DNA of 10,639 nucleotides. It comes from Candidatus Aerophobota bacterium. GTDB lineage: Bacteria; Aerophobota; Aerophobia; Aerophobales; Aerophobaceae. Under the pieces are notes generated by a model that did no database searches, was not told the origin of the DNA, and worked only from the letters and a program-made list of their open reading frames with translations. Positions 1-6,085 of the stretch are shown here, piece by piece. The DNA is taken from NCBI GenBank assembly GCA_030672545.1, contig DAOVGF010000056.1, positions 1-10,639 on the forward strand, written 5' to 3'. Positions within the stretch are counted from its first letter, which is position 1; each line of letters opens with the position of its first letter. The position numbers and the translations under genes are program-made.

Positions 1-426
1 GGTGGGGATGTTTATCCGGGCTGCCGCTATGAGAGCACCCGGGGTTATTTTGTCGCAATTGGTAAGGAGAATGAGACCATCCAGAGCATGAGCTTCGGCT
101 ACAGTTTCGATAGAGTCAGCGACCAGTTCCCGGAGGGGAAGAGAATATCTCATTCCAGAGTGGCCCATAGCTATACCGTCACAGACGGCCGGAATGCCGA
201 AAGTGAAAGGACAACCTCCACCGGCCTCCACTCCTCTTTCTATGAATCTTTCTGTCTCTCGCATAAAGATGTGTCCCGGAACTAAGGCGTTGTAACTCGA
301 AGCAATCCCTATGACGGGTTTATTCATAGCACTCTTATCTATTCCCGTAGCATAGAGCAGACTTCTATTAGGTGCCTTTTCCATTCCTTTTTTAATAATT
401 TCACTGCGTAATTTAACTGATTTCAT
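1..426 (-). CDS. ilvD: Dihydroxy-acid dehydratase, N-terminal part (cut by window start)
   Basis: IlvD dehydrates 2,3-dihydroxy-isovalerate and 2,3-dihydroxy-3-methylvalerate to the 2-keto acids of the valine/leucine and isoleucine pathways, using an Fe-S cluster and Mg2+. The 142 visible codons show VPGHIFMRE (49-57), CDGIAMGHSGMRYSLP (82-97), RELVADSIE (99-107) and NCDKITPG (123-130). By family knowledge D83, D125 and K126 match the Mg2+ ligands, with K126 as the carbamylated lysine, and C124 is a cluster ligand. Position 45-50 reads YNALVP with no cysteine, as in the E. coli [4Fe-4S] type and unlike the [2Fe-2S] class; I infer an oxygen-sensitive enzyme. The ATG overlaps the malic enzyme stop (ATGA), suggesting translational coupling. 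The C-terminal three quarters lie outside the window. Confidence 0.95.
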   Translation of the reverse strand, partial: MKSVKLRSEIIKKGMEKAPNRSLLYATGIDKSAMNKPVIGIASSYNALVPGHIFMRETERFIERGVEAGGGCPFTFGIPAVCDGIAMGHSGMRYSLPLRELVADSIETVAEAHALDGLILLTNCDKITPGALIAAARINIPT

Positions 427-1610
427 TTTTTAGCTACCTTTGTTTTTCTGGCAGTTGAGGCCACGGCGGCGGCCACAGTTTCTACCACTCGAGGGTCCAA
501 TGGTTTGGGGAGAATGTAATCTTTCCTCAGGGTATTTTTTACCACATCTGCTAAAGCTAAACTGGCTGCCAGTTTCATTTCTTCATTGATTACCCGGGCT
601 CTGACTTCAAGAGCTCCCTTAAAGATACCGGGAAATCCCAGGACATTGTTAATCTGATTAGGGTAGTTAGATCCCCCTGTGCCCACAATTGAAGCTCCAG
701 CCCGATAAGCTTCTTCCGGGTAAATCTCCGGGATGGGGTTAGCCATAGCAAAGATGATAGGGGAGGGGCTCATTTTTCTTATCATCTCTGAATTTACTAT
801 CCCGCCGGAAGAAACTCCAATAAAGACGTCAGCCTCTTTTAGAGCAAAAGTCAAATCTCCTTTCTTTTTTTCCGGATTGGTGAGCCTGCTTATTTCCTCT
901 TTGATGAAATTCATTCCTTCTTTTCTTCCTTGATAGATGATTCCCTTAGTATCACAGAGAATTAGCTCTCCCTTAGCTCCAGCTCGCCGGAGAAATTTAG
1001 CGATAGCTATGCCGGCAGCTCCAGCTCCGTTGATTACTATTTTTACCTTGGTAATATCTTTATCAACCAGTCTTAAGGCGTTGATAAGAGCTGCCAGGAC
1101 AATAACCGCTGTGCCATGCTGGTCATCATGGAAAACAGGAATATCTACTTTTTCCTTCAGCTTTTCTTCAATCTGAAAACAGCGGGGGGCGGATATGTCC
1201 TCCAGATTAATACCTCCAAAGACGCAACTTATCAGACTGATAATCTCCACAATCTTATCCACGTTCTGGGTATCCAGGCATATGGGAAAGGCATCTACTC
1301 CGGCCAGTTCTTTGAAAAGGATAGCTTTGCCTTCCATTACCGGCAGGGCTGCGGCTGCTCCAATGTTACCCAGGCCTAATACTGCTGAGCCGTCAGTTAC
1401 CACAGCCACCATGTTAGCCTTGGAAGTATAATCGTAAATTTTTTCTTTATCAGAAGCAATCTGGCGACAGGGTTCCGCTACTCCAGGAGTGTAGGCTAAG
1501 GAAAGAGTGAGGGTATCATTTATAGGAAATTTACTTCTTACCTCAATTTTTCCTTTAAACCGGCGGTGTAATTCAATAGCTGCTTGTCTCAGATCGGTAG
1601 TTTTCCCCAT
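423..1610 (-). CDS. Malic enzyme (malate dehydrogenase, oxaloacetate-decarboxylating), short prokaryotic form
   Basis: This enzyme oxidatively decarboxylates malate to pyruvate and CO2, reducing NAD(P)+. At 395 residues it is the usual single-unit bacterial length, with no phosphotransacetylase-like C-terminal extension. Visible motifs are SLAYTPGVAEPCR (37-49, Y40 being the likely catalytic tyrosine), VTDGSAVLGLGNIG (71-84), MEGKAILFK (92-100, K95 the likely catalytic lysine), LEDISAPRCF (136-145, E137/D138), FHDDQHGTA (160-168, metal-binding acids), the dinucleotide loop GAGAAG (195-200) and ANPIPEI (290-296). The acidic D220 at the end of strand beta-2 (ELILCDTKG) favours NAD over NADP, which is inference only. 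It starts with ATG, has only a modest GGAAG upstream, and ends in a 4-nt overlap with ilvD. It lies 168 bp after a tRNA-Ala gene on the same strand. No convincing promoter of its own was found, so read-through from upstream is possible. Confidence 0.96.
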   Translation of the reverse strand: MGKTTDLRQAAIELHRRFKGKIEVRSKFPINDTLTLSLAYTPGVAEPCRQIASDKEKIYDYTSKANMVAVVTDGSAVLGLGNIGAAAALPVMEGKAILFKELAGVDAFPICLDTQNVDKIVEIISLISCVFGGINLEDISAPRCFQIEEKLKEKVDIPVFHDDQHGTAVIVLAALINALRLVDKDITKVKIVINGAGAAGIAIAKFLRRAGAKGELILCDTKGIIYQGRKEGMNFIKEEISRLTNPEKKKGDLTFALKEADVFIGVSSGGIVNSEMIRKMSPSPIIFAMANPIPEIYPEEAYRAGASIVGTGGSNYPNQINNVLGFPGIFKGALEVRARVINEEMKLAASLALADVVKNTLRKDYILPKPLDPRVVETVAAAVASTARKTKVAKK

Positions 1611-1778
1611 TTTTACTTCATTCTTCCAAGTTGACAGAGCGCCTTCCCTTTTGTTATTATGGAGATTATCCAGAAATCACAAATCAAATCTCTAAGGTAG
1701 GAGAGAATAGTTTTTCAATAATAGTCTAAATTTCATAAATCTTACTTTTTAGGAAAAATTACCTGTTACCGGAAAAAA

Positions 1779-1854
1779 TGGTGGAGGCAGGGGGAGTTGA
1801 ACCCCCGACCTCGTCCACGCCAAGGACGCGCTCTCCCAACTGAGCTATGCCCCC
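1779..1854 (-). tRNA. tRNA-Ala (anticodon GGC)
   Basis: The complement folds as a full cloverleaf: acceptor GGGGGCA paired with TGCCTCC, a D-arm GCTC/GAGC, an anticodon stem CGTCC/GGACG around loop TTGGCGT, and a T-arm GGGGG/CCCCC around TTCAACT. The anticodon GGC reads alanine codons GCC/GCU. The acceptor stem carries the G3:U70 wobble pair that identifies alanine tRNAs to AlaRS. CCA is genome-encoded at 1781-1779 (complement), giving 76 nt in total. It sits between rsfS and the malic enzyme gene on the same strand, so it may be processed from a longer transcript. Confidence 0.97.
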
Positions 1855-1914
1855 CTTTTATATTGAAATGACCAGGAAAAAAAGGTGAAAAGGTTCTTTC
1901 TTTTCTACTCTTAT

Positions 1915-2274
1915 CTAATTAATTGAGACAGATCCTGAAAGTAATTCTCTTTTGGCGTCTATCCACAGTCTCTCTAATTGATAATATTCCCTGGCTTCCT
2001 CAGAAAAAATATGAATAACTATGAAACCAAAATCCAGCAATATCCAACGATCATTATCAAACTTTCTGGAATTAAGAAGAGCTACTCCGGCCTCGGAGAG
2101 CTTTTTTTCCAGCTCTTGGGCAATAATCTTCATGTGAACAGAGGAGTTCCCATGGCAAATTATAAAATAATCTGCCATGGGCGATACCTTCTTTAGGTTT
2201 AAAAATACTAAGTTCTGCGCTTTTTTCTCTTGGGCAATCTCTACTGCTTTAAGAGCCACATAACGAGAATTCAA
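1915..2274 (-). CDS. rsfS: Ribosomal silencing factor RsfS (DUF143/Iojap family)
   Basis: RsfS binds ribosomal protein L14 on the 50S subunit and blocks joining of the 30S subunit when nutrients are scarce. The 119 residues match the usual family length. Diagnostic parts are MADYFIICHGNSS (33-45), the WILLDFG stretch (77-83), IVIHIF (85-90) and EEAREYYQLERLW (92-104), ending in a short variable tail. The chosen start is TTG at 2274, with GAGAGGG about nine bases upstream. No ATG is available, and the frame stays open upstream with a stronger Shine-Dalgarno further back (see findings). It follows nadD by 128 bp, a common pairing in bacteria, but here has a near-consensus promoter of its own in that gap. 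Confidence 0.93.
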   Translation of the reverse strand: MNSRYVALKAVEIAQEKKAQNLVFLNLKKVSPMADYFIICHGNSSVHMKIIAQELEKKLSEAGVALLNSRKFDNDRWILLDFGFIVIHIFSEEAREYYQLERLWIDAKRELLSGSVSIN

Positions 2275-2372
2275 CCTCGTTTTCCCTCTCTTGGTTTGTC
2301 GTAGAGAACTTCTTATCTCTTTTCTCCTCCCAGAAGTAGTTTCTTAACCTCTATTTTCACAAATCAGTAGTT

Positions 2373-2400
2373 ATTATACATAAGTTTAAAAGAGAGTCAA
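2373..2400 (-). promoter_or_regulatory. Sigma-70 type promoter for rsfS
   Basis: On the complement, TTGACT (2400-2395) and a perfect TATAAT (2378-2373) are separated by 16 bp, giving 11 of 12 consensus positions. It lies immediately past the nadD stop and points at rsfS. The predicted start near 2366 gives a leader of about 90 nt that contains a purine-rich GGGAGGAG. It would let rsfS, and perhaps the tRNA-Ala gene and the genes after it, be transcribed independently of rny-nadD. Confidence 0.75.
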
Positions 2401-2402
2401 TC

Positions 2403-3023
2403 CTACGCTGCTTTCGTTGTTTTTGCTTGATAAAGATGATTCTTGTAAATATACTTTTCTACTACCTCTGGCACAAGATACTTGATAGTCTTACCTTCCC
2501 TCAACCGCTTTCTGATATCAGTAGAGGAAATAGCCAATGCAGGTATTTCTATTAGATGGGTGCAATTCCTGAAACGAGGATCTATTTTGTCAATGGTAAG
2601 TTTATATCCCGGTCTGGATACAGCCATAAAAGTAGCTAGCCGGGATAAATCTTCCGTTTTGTGCCAGGTAGAAATTTCGGCAATAGCATCTGCCCCGGTA
2701 ATAAAGTAACACTTGGTAGTCTCGCCGCAACTCTTTTTTAACTCTATAATAGTGTCGCGAGTATAAGATTGGCCTTTCCTTTTAATTTCGACAGATGAGG
2801 CGGAAAAATACGCATTACTATCCGTGGCCAGAACCGTCATCATCCAGCGGTGCTCGGGTAAGGCTATCTCATTATCATATTTGTGTGGAGGCTTACCCGA
2901 AGGTACAAATAATACCCTATCCAGCCCAAATTCATCTCTGATAACCTCAGCGGCTACCAGATGTCCATGATGGATAGGATTAAATGTTCCACCCATAATT
3001 CCCAGAGTGGTTTTTTTTCTCAC
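2403..3023 (-). CDS. nadD: Nicotinate-nucleotide adenylyltransferase
   Basis: NadD adenylates nicotinate mononucleotide to deamido-NAD in cytoplasmic NAD synthesis. The 206 residues carry the nucleotidyltransferase signature GGTFNPIHHGH (11-21), VPSGKPPHK (40-48), FITGADAI (107-114) and the C-terminal ISSTDIRKRLREGK (165-178), all typical of bacterial NadD. The length is normal. It starts with GTG, which overlaps the TGA of rny (GTGA, 4 nt), so its translation is probably coupled to rny. The last residues (AKTTKAA) form a short basic tail. An NAD-synthesis gene directly behind an RNase gene suggests shared transcription rather than shared function. Confidence 0.95.
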   Translation of the reverse strand: MRKKTTLGIMGGTFNPIHHGHLVAAEVIRDEFGLDRVLFVPSGKPPHKYDNEIALPEHRWMMTVLATDSNAYFSASSVEIKRKGQSYTRDTIIELKKSCGETTKCYFITGADAIAEISTWHKTEDLSRLATFMAVSRPGYKLTIDKIDPRFRNCTHLIEIPALAISSTDIRKRLREGKTIKYLVPEVVEKYIYKNHLYQAKTTKAA

Positions 3024-4576
3024 TTGGCGTACTCTATAGCTCGGAGTTCTCTTATTACCGTAACCTTAATCAAACCTGGGTAGTGAAGTTCTTTCTCTAT
3101 CTTAACAGCTACTTCCTTGGCTAACTCACTGGTTGTATGATCATTGACTTTTTCTGGTTGGACAATTATTCTTACTTCTCTTCCGGCCTGGATAGCGTAA
3201 GACCTATCTACGTTTGGAAAAGAATTAGCTACTTTCTCCAGCAATTCCAGTCTTTTGACATAAGCCTCGAGAACTTCTTTTCTGGCTCCAGGTCTTGAGG
3301 CAGAAATGGCGTCAGAAGCCTGGATAATTGCTGCCAATGTCGTTTCGGCTACTTTATCTTCGTGATGAGCAGCTATGGCATGGACAACACTGGGACATTC
3401 TCCAAATCGCTTAGCTAAATGAGCGCCAATCAAAGCATGAGGTCCTTCCATTTCTTGATCCACTGCTTTACCGATATCGTGTAACAGTCCGGCCTTTTTG
3501 GCCATACTTGCATCCAACCCGATTTCTGAAGCTATAATACTGGCAATATAAGCTACTTCTTTAGAATGTTCCAGTACGTTCTGGCCGTAACTGGTGCGGA
3601 ATTTCAATTTACCCAGTAAATTGACCAGTTCCGAAGATAAATTCGAGATTCCCATATCAAAAACTGTTCGTTGTCCCTCTTCCCGAATTAACTCTTCTAC
3701 ATCCTTCTTAGCTTTCTCGACAATTTCCTCTATTCTTCCCGGGTGGATTCGACTGTCAGCAATGAGTCGTTCCAAACTAACCTGAGCAATTTTTCTTCTT
3801 AGAGGATCAAAGCAGGAAATGACTACTGTTTCCGGAGTATCATCCACGATAAGGTCTACCCCGGTTAGGGCCTCGAAAGTTCTTATGTTTCTACCTTCTC
3901 TTCCGATCACCCGTCCCTTCATTTCATCGTTAGGCAAGGAAACGGTAGAAATAACAGAGTCCGATGCTTCATCTACTGCACATCGCTGGATAGCTGTGGC
4001 TATTATCATTCTTGCCTTTTTGGCAGCTATCTCTTTAGTTTCTCTTTCTACCTTTTGAATAATCTGGGATGCTTCTTCCCGAGCTTCTTTTTTTATGGTC
4101 TCCAGAAGATTTCTCCTGGCTTCTTGAACCGATATCCCAGCTATCCTCTCCATTTCCCTGAGCCACTTTACTTTTGTTTCCTCTATCTGATTTTCTCTTA
4201 CTTTTATCTTTTCTTCTCTATCGATGAATTCCTTCCTTTTGTTTTCTAATTCTTGGAGACGACGATCTATTTTCTCCTCTCGCTCAATCAATCTTTTGGA
4301 AAGCTGATGCAGCTCATCAGTTTTTTCCGAAGTCTCTTTTTCAAAGATAGCTCTAAGCCGATGTAGTTCTTCCCCTTTTTCCAGTTCAAATTCCCGTCGT
4401 TTACTCTTAATTTCTTCGTCGGCCCGGGCTAATTTTTCTCGAGCTTTAGCCAATAAAGAACGAGAACTAAATCTATATAGAGAAGTGGTTATTAGCCCCC
4501 CTCCTAAAATTCCTACTACAAAATATATAATAATTGGATAGATTCCACTAATGGTAACCACCCCCTTTGTTTTCAA
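3020..4576 (-). CDS. rny: Ribonuclease Y
   Basis: RNase Y is a membrane-anchored endoribonuclease that initiates mRNA decay and processing. The 518 residues have the standard order: an N-terminal membrane helix (about 13-33), a long charged coiled coil (about 40-190), a KH domain with GRVIGREGRN (221-230), and an HD domain with EHSKEVA (336-342), LLHDIGK (364-370), GPHALIG (378-384), AAHHED (402-407) and ASDAIS (420-425). The HD histidines and aspartates needed for metal binding are all present. The longest start is TTG at 4576, which lacks a good Shine-Dalgarno. AAAGGGGG at 4568-4561 is better placed for an in-frame ATT at 4552 (codon 9) just before the membrane helix, so the exact start is uncertain. 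It is first in the minus-strand cluster behind a TTGACA promoter and overlaps nadD. Confidence 0.96.
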   Translation of the reverse strand: MKTKGVVTISGIYPIIIYFVVGILGGGLITTSLYRFSSRSLLAKAREKLARADEEIKSKRREFELEKGEELHRLRAIFEKETSEKTDELHQLSKRLIEREEKIDRRLQELENKRKEFIDREEKIKVRENQIEETKVKWLREMERIAGISVQEARRNLLETIKKEAREEASQIIQKVERETKEIAAKKARMIIATAIQRCAVDEASDSVISTVSLPNDEMKGRVIGREGRNIRTFEALTGVDLIVDDTPETVVISCFDPLRRKIAQVSLERLIADSRIHPGRIEEIVEKAKKDVEELIREEGQRTVFDMGISNLSSELVNLLGKLKFRTSYGQNVLEHSKEVAYIASIIASEIGLDASMAKKAGLLHDIGKAVDQEMEGPHALIGAHLAKRFGECPSVVHAIAAHHEDKVAETTLAAIIQASDAISASRPGARKEVLEAYVKRLELLEKVANSFPNVDRSYAIQAGREVRIIVQPEKVNDHTTSELAKEVAVKIEKELHYPGLIKVTVIRELRAIEYAK

Positions 4577-4600
4577 AGATCTTTGTCACAATCGAATAAT

Positions 4601-4629
4601 ACCATATATTTATTTAATTTTTTTGTCAA
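4601..4629 (-). promoter_or_regulatory. Sigma-70 type promoter for rny-nadD
   Basis: On the complement, a perfect TTGACA (4629-4624) is followed after a 17-bp AT-only spacer by TATGGT (4606-4601, 4 of 6). The predicted start would be about 20 bp upstream of the first possible rny start, giving a short leader. The weak -10 suggests modest strength. Confidence 0.6.
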
Positions 4630-4633
4630 GCAG

Positions 4634-4818
4634 AGCGAGGGATATTCTGTCTCGCTCCGGTGATACTCTATTGTGGTAATAACTGGTCAGTCTCCTCGCT
4701 TCGGGAAAGAATTAAACTCGCCCTTTCAGGGCTCAGACAGAAATTCTTTCTTGTCCTTCGCTCGGAAGACTTCCTTAAGGTAGATTATCAAAGTCGCCTC
4801 GCCAGAATATCCCTCGCT
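4634..4818. repeat. 185-bp unit bracketed by a perfect 16-bp inverted repeat
   Basis: AGCGAGGGATATTCTG (4634-4649) and its exact reverse complement (4803-4818) enclose a unit with further nested symmetry: AAAGAATT pairs with AATTCTTT, and a GCCCT-TTC-AGGGC hairpin lies at the centre. The unit contains no reading frame. The architecture resembles a miniature non-autonomous element or a large palindromic intergenic repeat. No target-site duplication is evident. Confidence 0.6.
4642..4666 (+). repeat. 25-bp direct repeat, copy 1
   Basis: The 25 bases starting ATATTCTGTCTC and ending CGGTGATAC recur exactly at 4931-4955, 289 bp away. This copy overlaps the left arm of the 16-bp inverted repeat. 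Confidence 0.9.
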
Positions 4819-4845
4819 TAAAATATAAGCAAGGTGGTGGGTAGA

Positions 4846-4861
4846 GGAGGCTTTAGCCTCC
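4846..4861. repeat. Short perfect hairpin
   Basis: GGAGGCT-TT-AGCCTCC forms a 7-bp stem with a 2-base loop. There is no T-run after it, so it is not a terminator. Its form (stem ending in GCT, minimal loop, AGC) closely matches the hairpin at 4879-4896, suggesting the same repeat family. Confidence 0.75.
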
Positions 4862-4871
4862 AATTACGACC

Positions 4872-4929
4872 TGGTAGCCGCAGGCTTCAGCCTGCGTTTA
4901 TTTGTGCAAGTTAAAACTTGCGGCTACCA
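4872..4929. repeat. Compound palindromic unit with two inner hairpins
   Basis: TGGTAGCCGCA (4872-4882) pairs perfectly with TGCGGCTACCA (4919-4929). Inside are an 8-bp stem CGCAGGCT/AGCCTGCG (4879-4896) and a 7-bp stem GCAAGTT/AACTTGC (4906-4921). The 58-bp unit can therefore fold as a three-way structure. One base (T4930) separates it from copy 2 of the 25-bp direct repeat, as if this unit interrupts or truncates that copy. Confidence 0.75.
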
Positions 4930-4930
4930 T

Positions 4931-4955
4931 ATATTCTGTCTCGCTCCGGTGATAC
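4931..4955 (+). repeat. 25-bp direct repeat, copy 2
   Basis: An exact copy of 4642-4666. The GCGAGGG that precedes copy 1 is missing here and is replaced by the end of the compound palindrome. Confidence 0.9.
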
Positions 4956-5004
4956 CGTTCCTCTGGTTTCTTTGGTTCTTCTGGTTCGTTCCGTTCTTCC
5001 GGTG
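4955..5004. repeat. Degenerate pyrimidine-rich tandem, about 9-bp period
   Basis: Units resembling TCTGGTTTC, TTTGGTTCT, TCTGGTTCG and TTCCGTTCT follow one another. The plus strand is almost free of A here. The units are too diverged to be a recent expansion. Confidence 0.5.
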
Positions 5005-5122
5005 TATCGGTATTCGAATTTAGAATTTGTCCTTACTAATGTCTTTCACTTAAAGTGGGAAATCCGGAAAAATAGTGGGACTTGTCAAAGAAAGTTCGGA
5101 TTATATAATAGAAGGCCAAAAG

Positions 5123-6046
5123 ATGAGAAAAGAGCTTTTTTATTCTGCTTACTTATCATTATATCGAGCGGGTACTCTCAGGGAGCGCATAGAGCAAGCT
5201 TACCAGATATTGGAAAAGTGTCGGCTTTGCCCCCGAAATTGTGGGGTGAACCGTTTGAAAGGTGAGAAAGGCTTTTGTCGGGCAGGAAGTGATCTTGTGG
5301 TTGCAAGCGCCCATTCACACTTTGGTGAGGAACCACCTATTTCCGGACAGCAGGGTTCCGGAACTATATTTTTTAGCTATTGCAATCTCAGGTGCGTTTT
5401 TTGTCAAAATTATCCTATCTCTCATTTGGGAAACGGGAATTATATTTCGGTAGAGAAATTGGCTAAAATGATGGTTATGCTGCAGGGAAGAGGATGTTAC
5501 AATATCAATTTAGTTACTCCCACTCATTTCATGCCTCAAATCTTATCGGCTCTTTCCTTGGCTATTGAAGAGGGACTGCATATTCCGCTGGTTTACAACT
5601 GTGGAGGATACGAATCACTGGAGGCTCTAAAGTTATTGGAAGGTGTTGTAGACATTTATCTGCCAGATATAAAATATGGTAATGAAAACTCGGCTAAGAA
5701 GTATTCCAATGCTCCGGGATATTTTAAGAAAGCCAAGGAAGCTATCAAGGAAATGTATAATCAAGTGGGAAATCTCCAACTAGACAAAAGAGGAGTGGCT
5801 AGACGGGGTCTTTTGGTTAGGCACCTGGTGCTTCCTAATGGGATAGCAGCTACCCGAGAAGTTTTCTCCTTTTTAGCCAGGGAGATTTCACCCCGCATCT
5901 ATGTCAGCATTATGAGTCAATATTTTCCCGCTCACCAGGCCAAACATTTTCCCGAGCTAAATCGGCGAATTACTCCGGCTGAGTATGAGGAAGCGGTGGG
6001 AATAGCTGAAGAGTTAAGTCTTGAAAAGGGGTGGAAGCAAGGATAA
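5123..6046 (+). CDS. PflX-type (COG1313) radical SAM Fe-S protein
   Basis: This is a cytoplasmic radical SAM protein of the group annotated as putative pyruvate formate-lyase activating enzyme; its true substrate is not established. From the ATG at 5123 it has 307 residues: an N-terminal cysteine cluster CRLCPRNC plus FC (C33, C36, C40, C52), the radical SAM motif CNLRCVFC (C87, C91, C94), VTPTHFMP (131-138), YNCGGYES (158-165), LPDIKYG (180-186) and LVLPNG (235-240). A GTG at 5075 in the same frame would add 16 residues. I prefer 5123 because AGAAGG lies at good spacing and the cysteine-rich domain starts at the usual distance. It is followed after 36 bp by ktrB, so the two probably share a transcript. 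No glycyl-radical enzyme is visible nearby. Confidence 0.9.
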   Translation: MRKELFYSAYLSLYRAGTLRERIEQAYQILEKCRLCPRNCGVNRLKGEKGFCRAGSDLVVASAHSHFGEEPPISGQQGSGTIFFSYCNLRCVFCQNYPISHLGNGNYISVEKLAKMMVMLQGRGCYNINLVTPTHFMPQILSALSLAIEEGLHIPLVYNCGGYESLEALKLLEGVVDIYLPDIKYGNENSAKKYSNAPGYFKKAKEAIKEMYNQVGNLQLDKRGVARRGLLVRHLVLPNGIAATREVFSFLAREISPRIYVSIMSQYFPAHQAKHFPELNRRITPAEYEEAVGIAEELSLEKGWKQG

Positions 6047-6069
6047 GTAACATAAGGAAAGAATATATA

Positions 6070-6085
6070 AAGGAGCAGAAAAATT
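6070..6085 (+). promoter_or_regulatory. Shine-Dalgarno that fixes a probable ATT start for ktrB
   Basis: AAGGAG (6070-6075) stands seven bases before an in-frame ATT (6083-6085), the ideal distance. No ATG or GTG occurs in the ktrB frame between the upstream stop (TAA, 6068-6070) and TTG at 6197. The TTG itself has no Shine-Dalgarno. Confidence 0.65.

Larger units (their letters stand above)
4577..5122. other. Divergent intergenic region filled with palindromic repeats
   Basis: About 550 bp without a credible gene separates rny (minus) from the radical SAM gene (plus). Besides the rny promoter it holds the repeats listed separately: an inverted repeat pair, a direct repeat pair, two tight hairpins, a compound palindrome and a pyrimidine-rich tandem. 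A small perfect palindrome (CACTT-A-AAGTG, 5047-5057) lies upstream of the radical SAM gene, next to a weak promoter-like TTGTCC/TAAAGT pair with an 18-bp spacer that I would not rely on. A frame is open on the plus strand from 4918, but its translation looks random and has no homology-like motif. Confidence 0.7.

Noticed and set aside
88..285. 65-codon plus-strand frame
   Set aside because: It is antisense to the conserved ilvD coding sequence and shows no family motif.
1611..1778. Promoter for the malic enzyme gene
   Set aside because: TTGTGA and TATTAT-like boxes exist, but none pairs with a decent partner at 16-18 bp.
1861..1914. GAAAAG/CTTTTC hairpin near a T-run between rsfS and tRNA-Ala (minus strand)
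   Set aside because: The stem is six mostly A-T pairs and the T-run is displaced, so it is too weak to call a terminator.
4577..5122. CRISPR array
   Set aside because: There are only two copies of the 25-bp repeat, 289 bp apart, with no regular spacers and no cas genes.
4918..5265. 115-codon plus-strand frame over the repeat region
   Set aside because: Its first half is translated pyrimidine-rich repeat, its second half is out of frame with the radical SAM gene, and it has no ribosome site.
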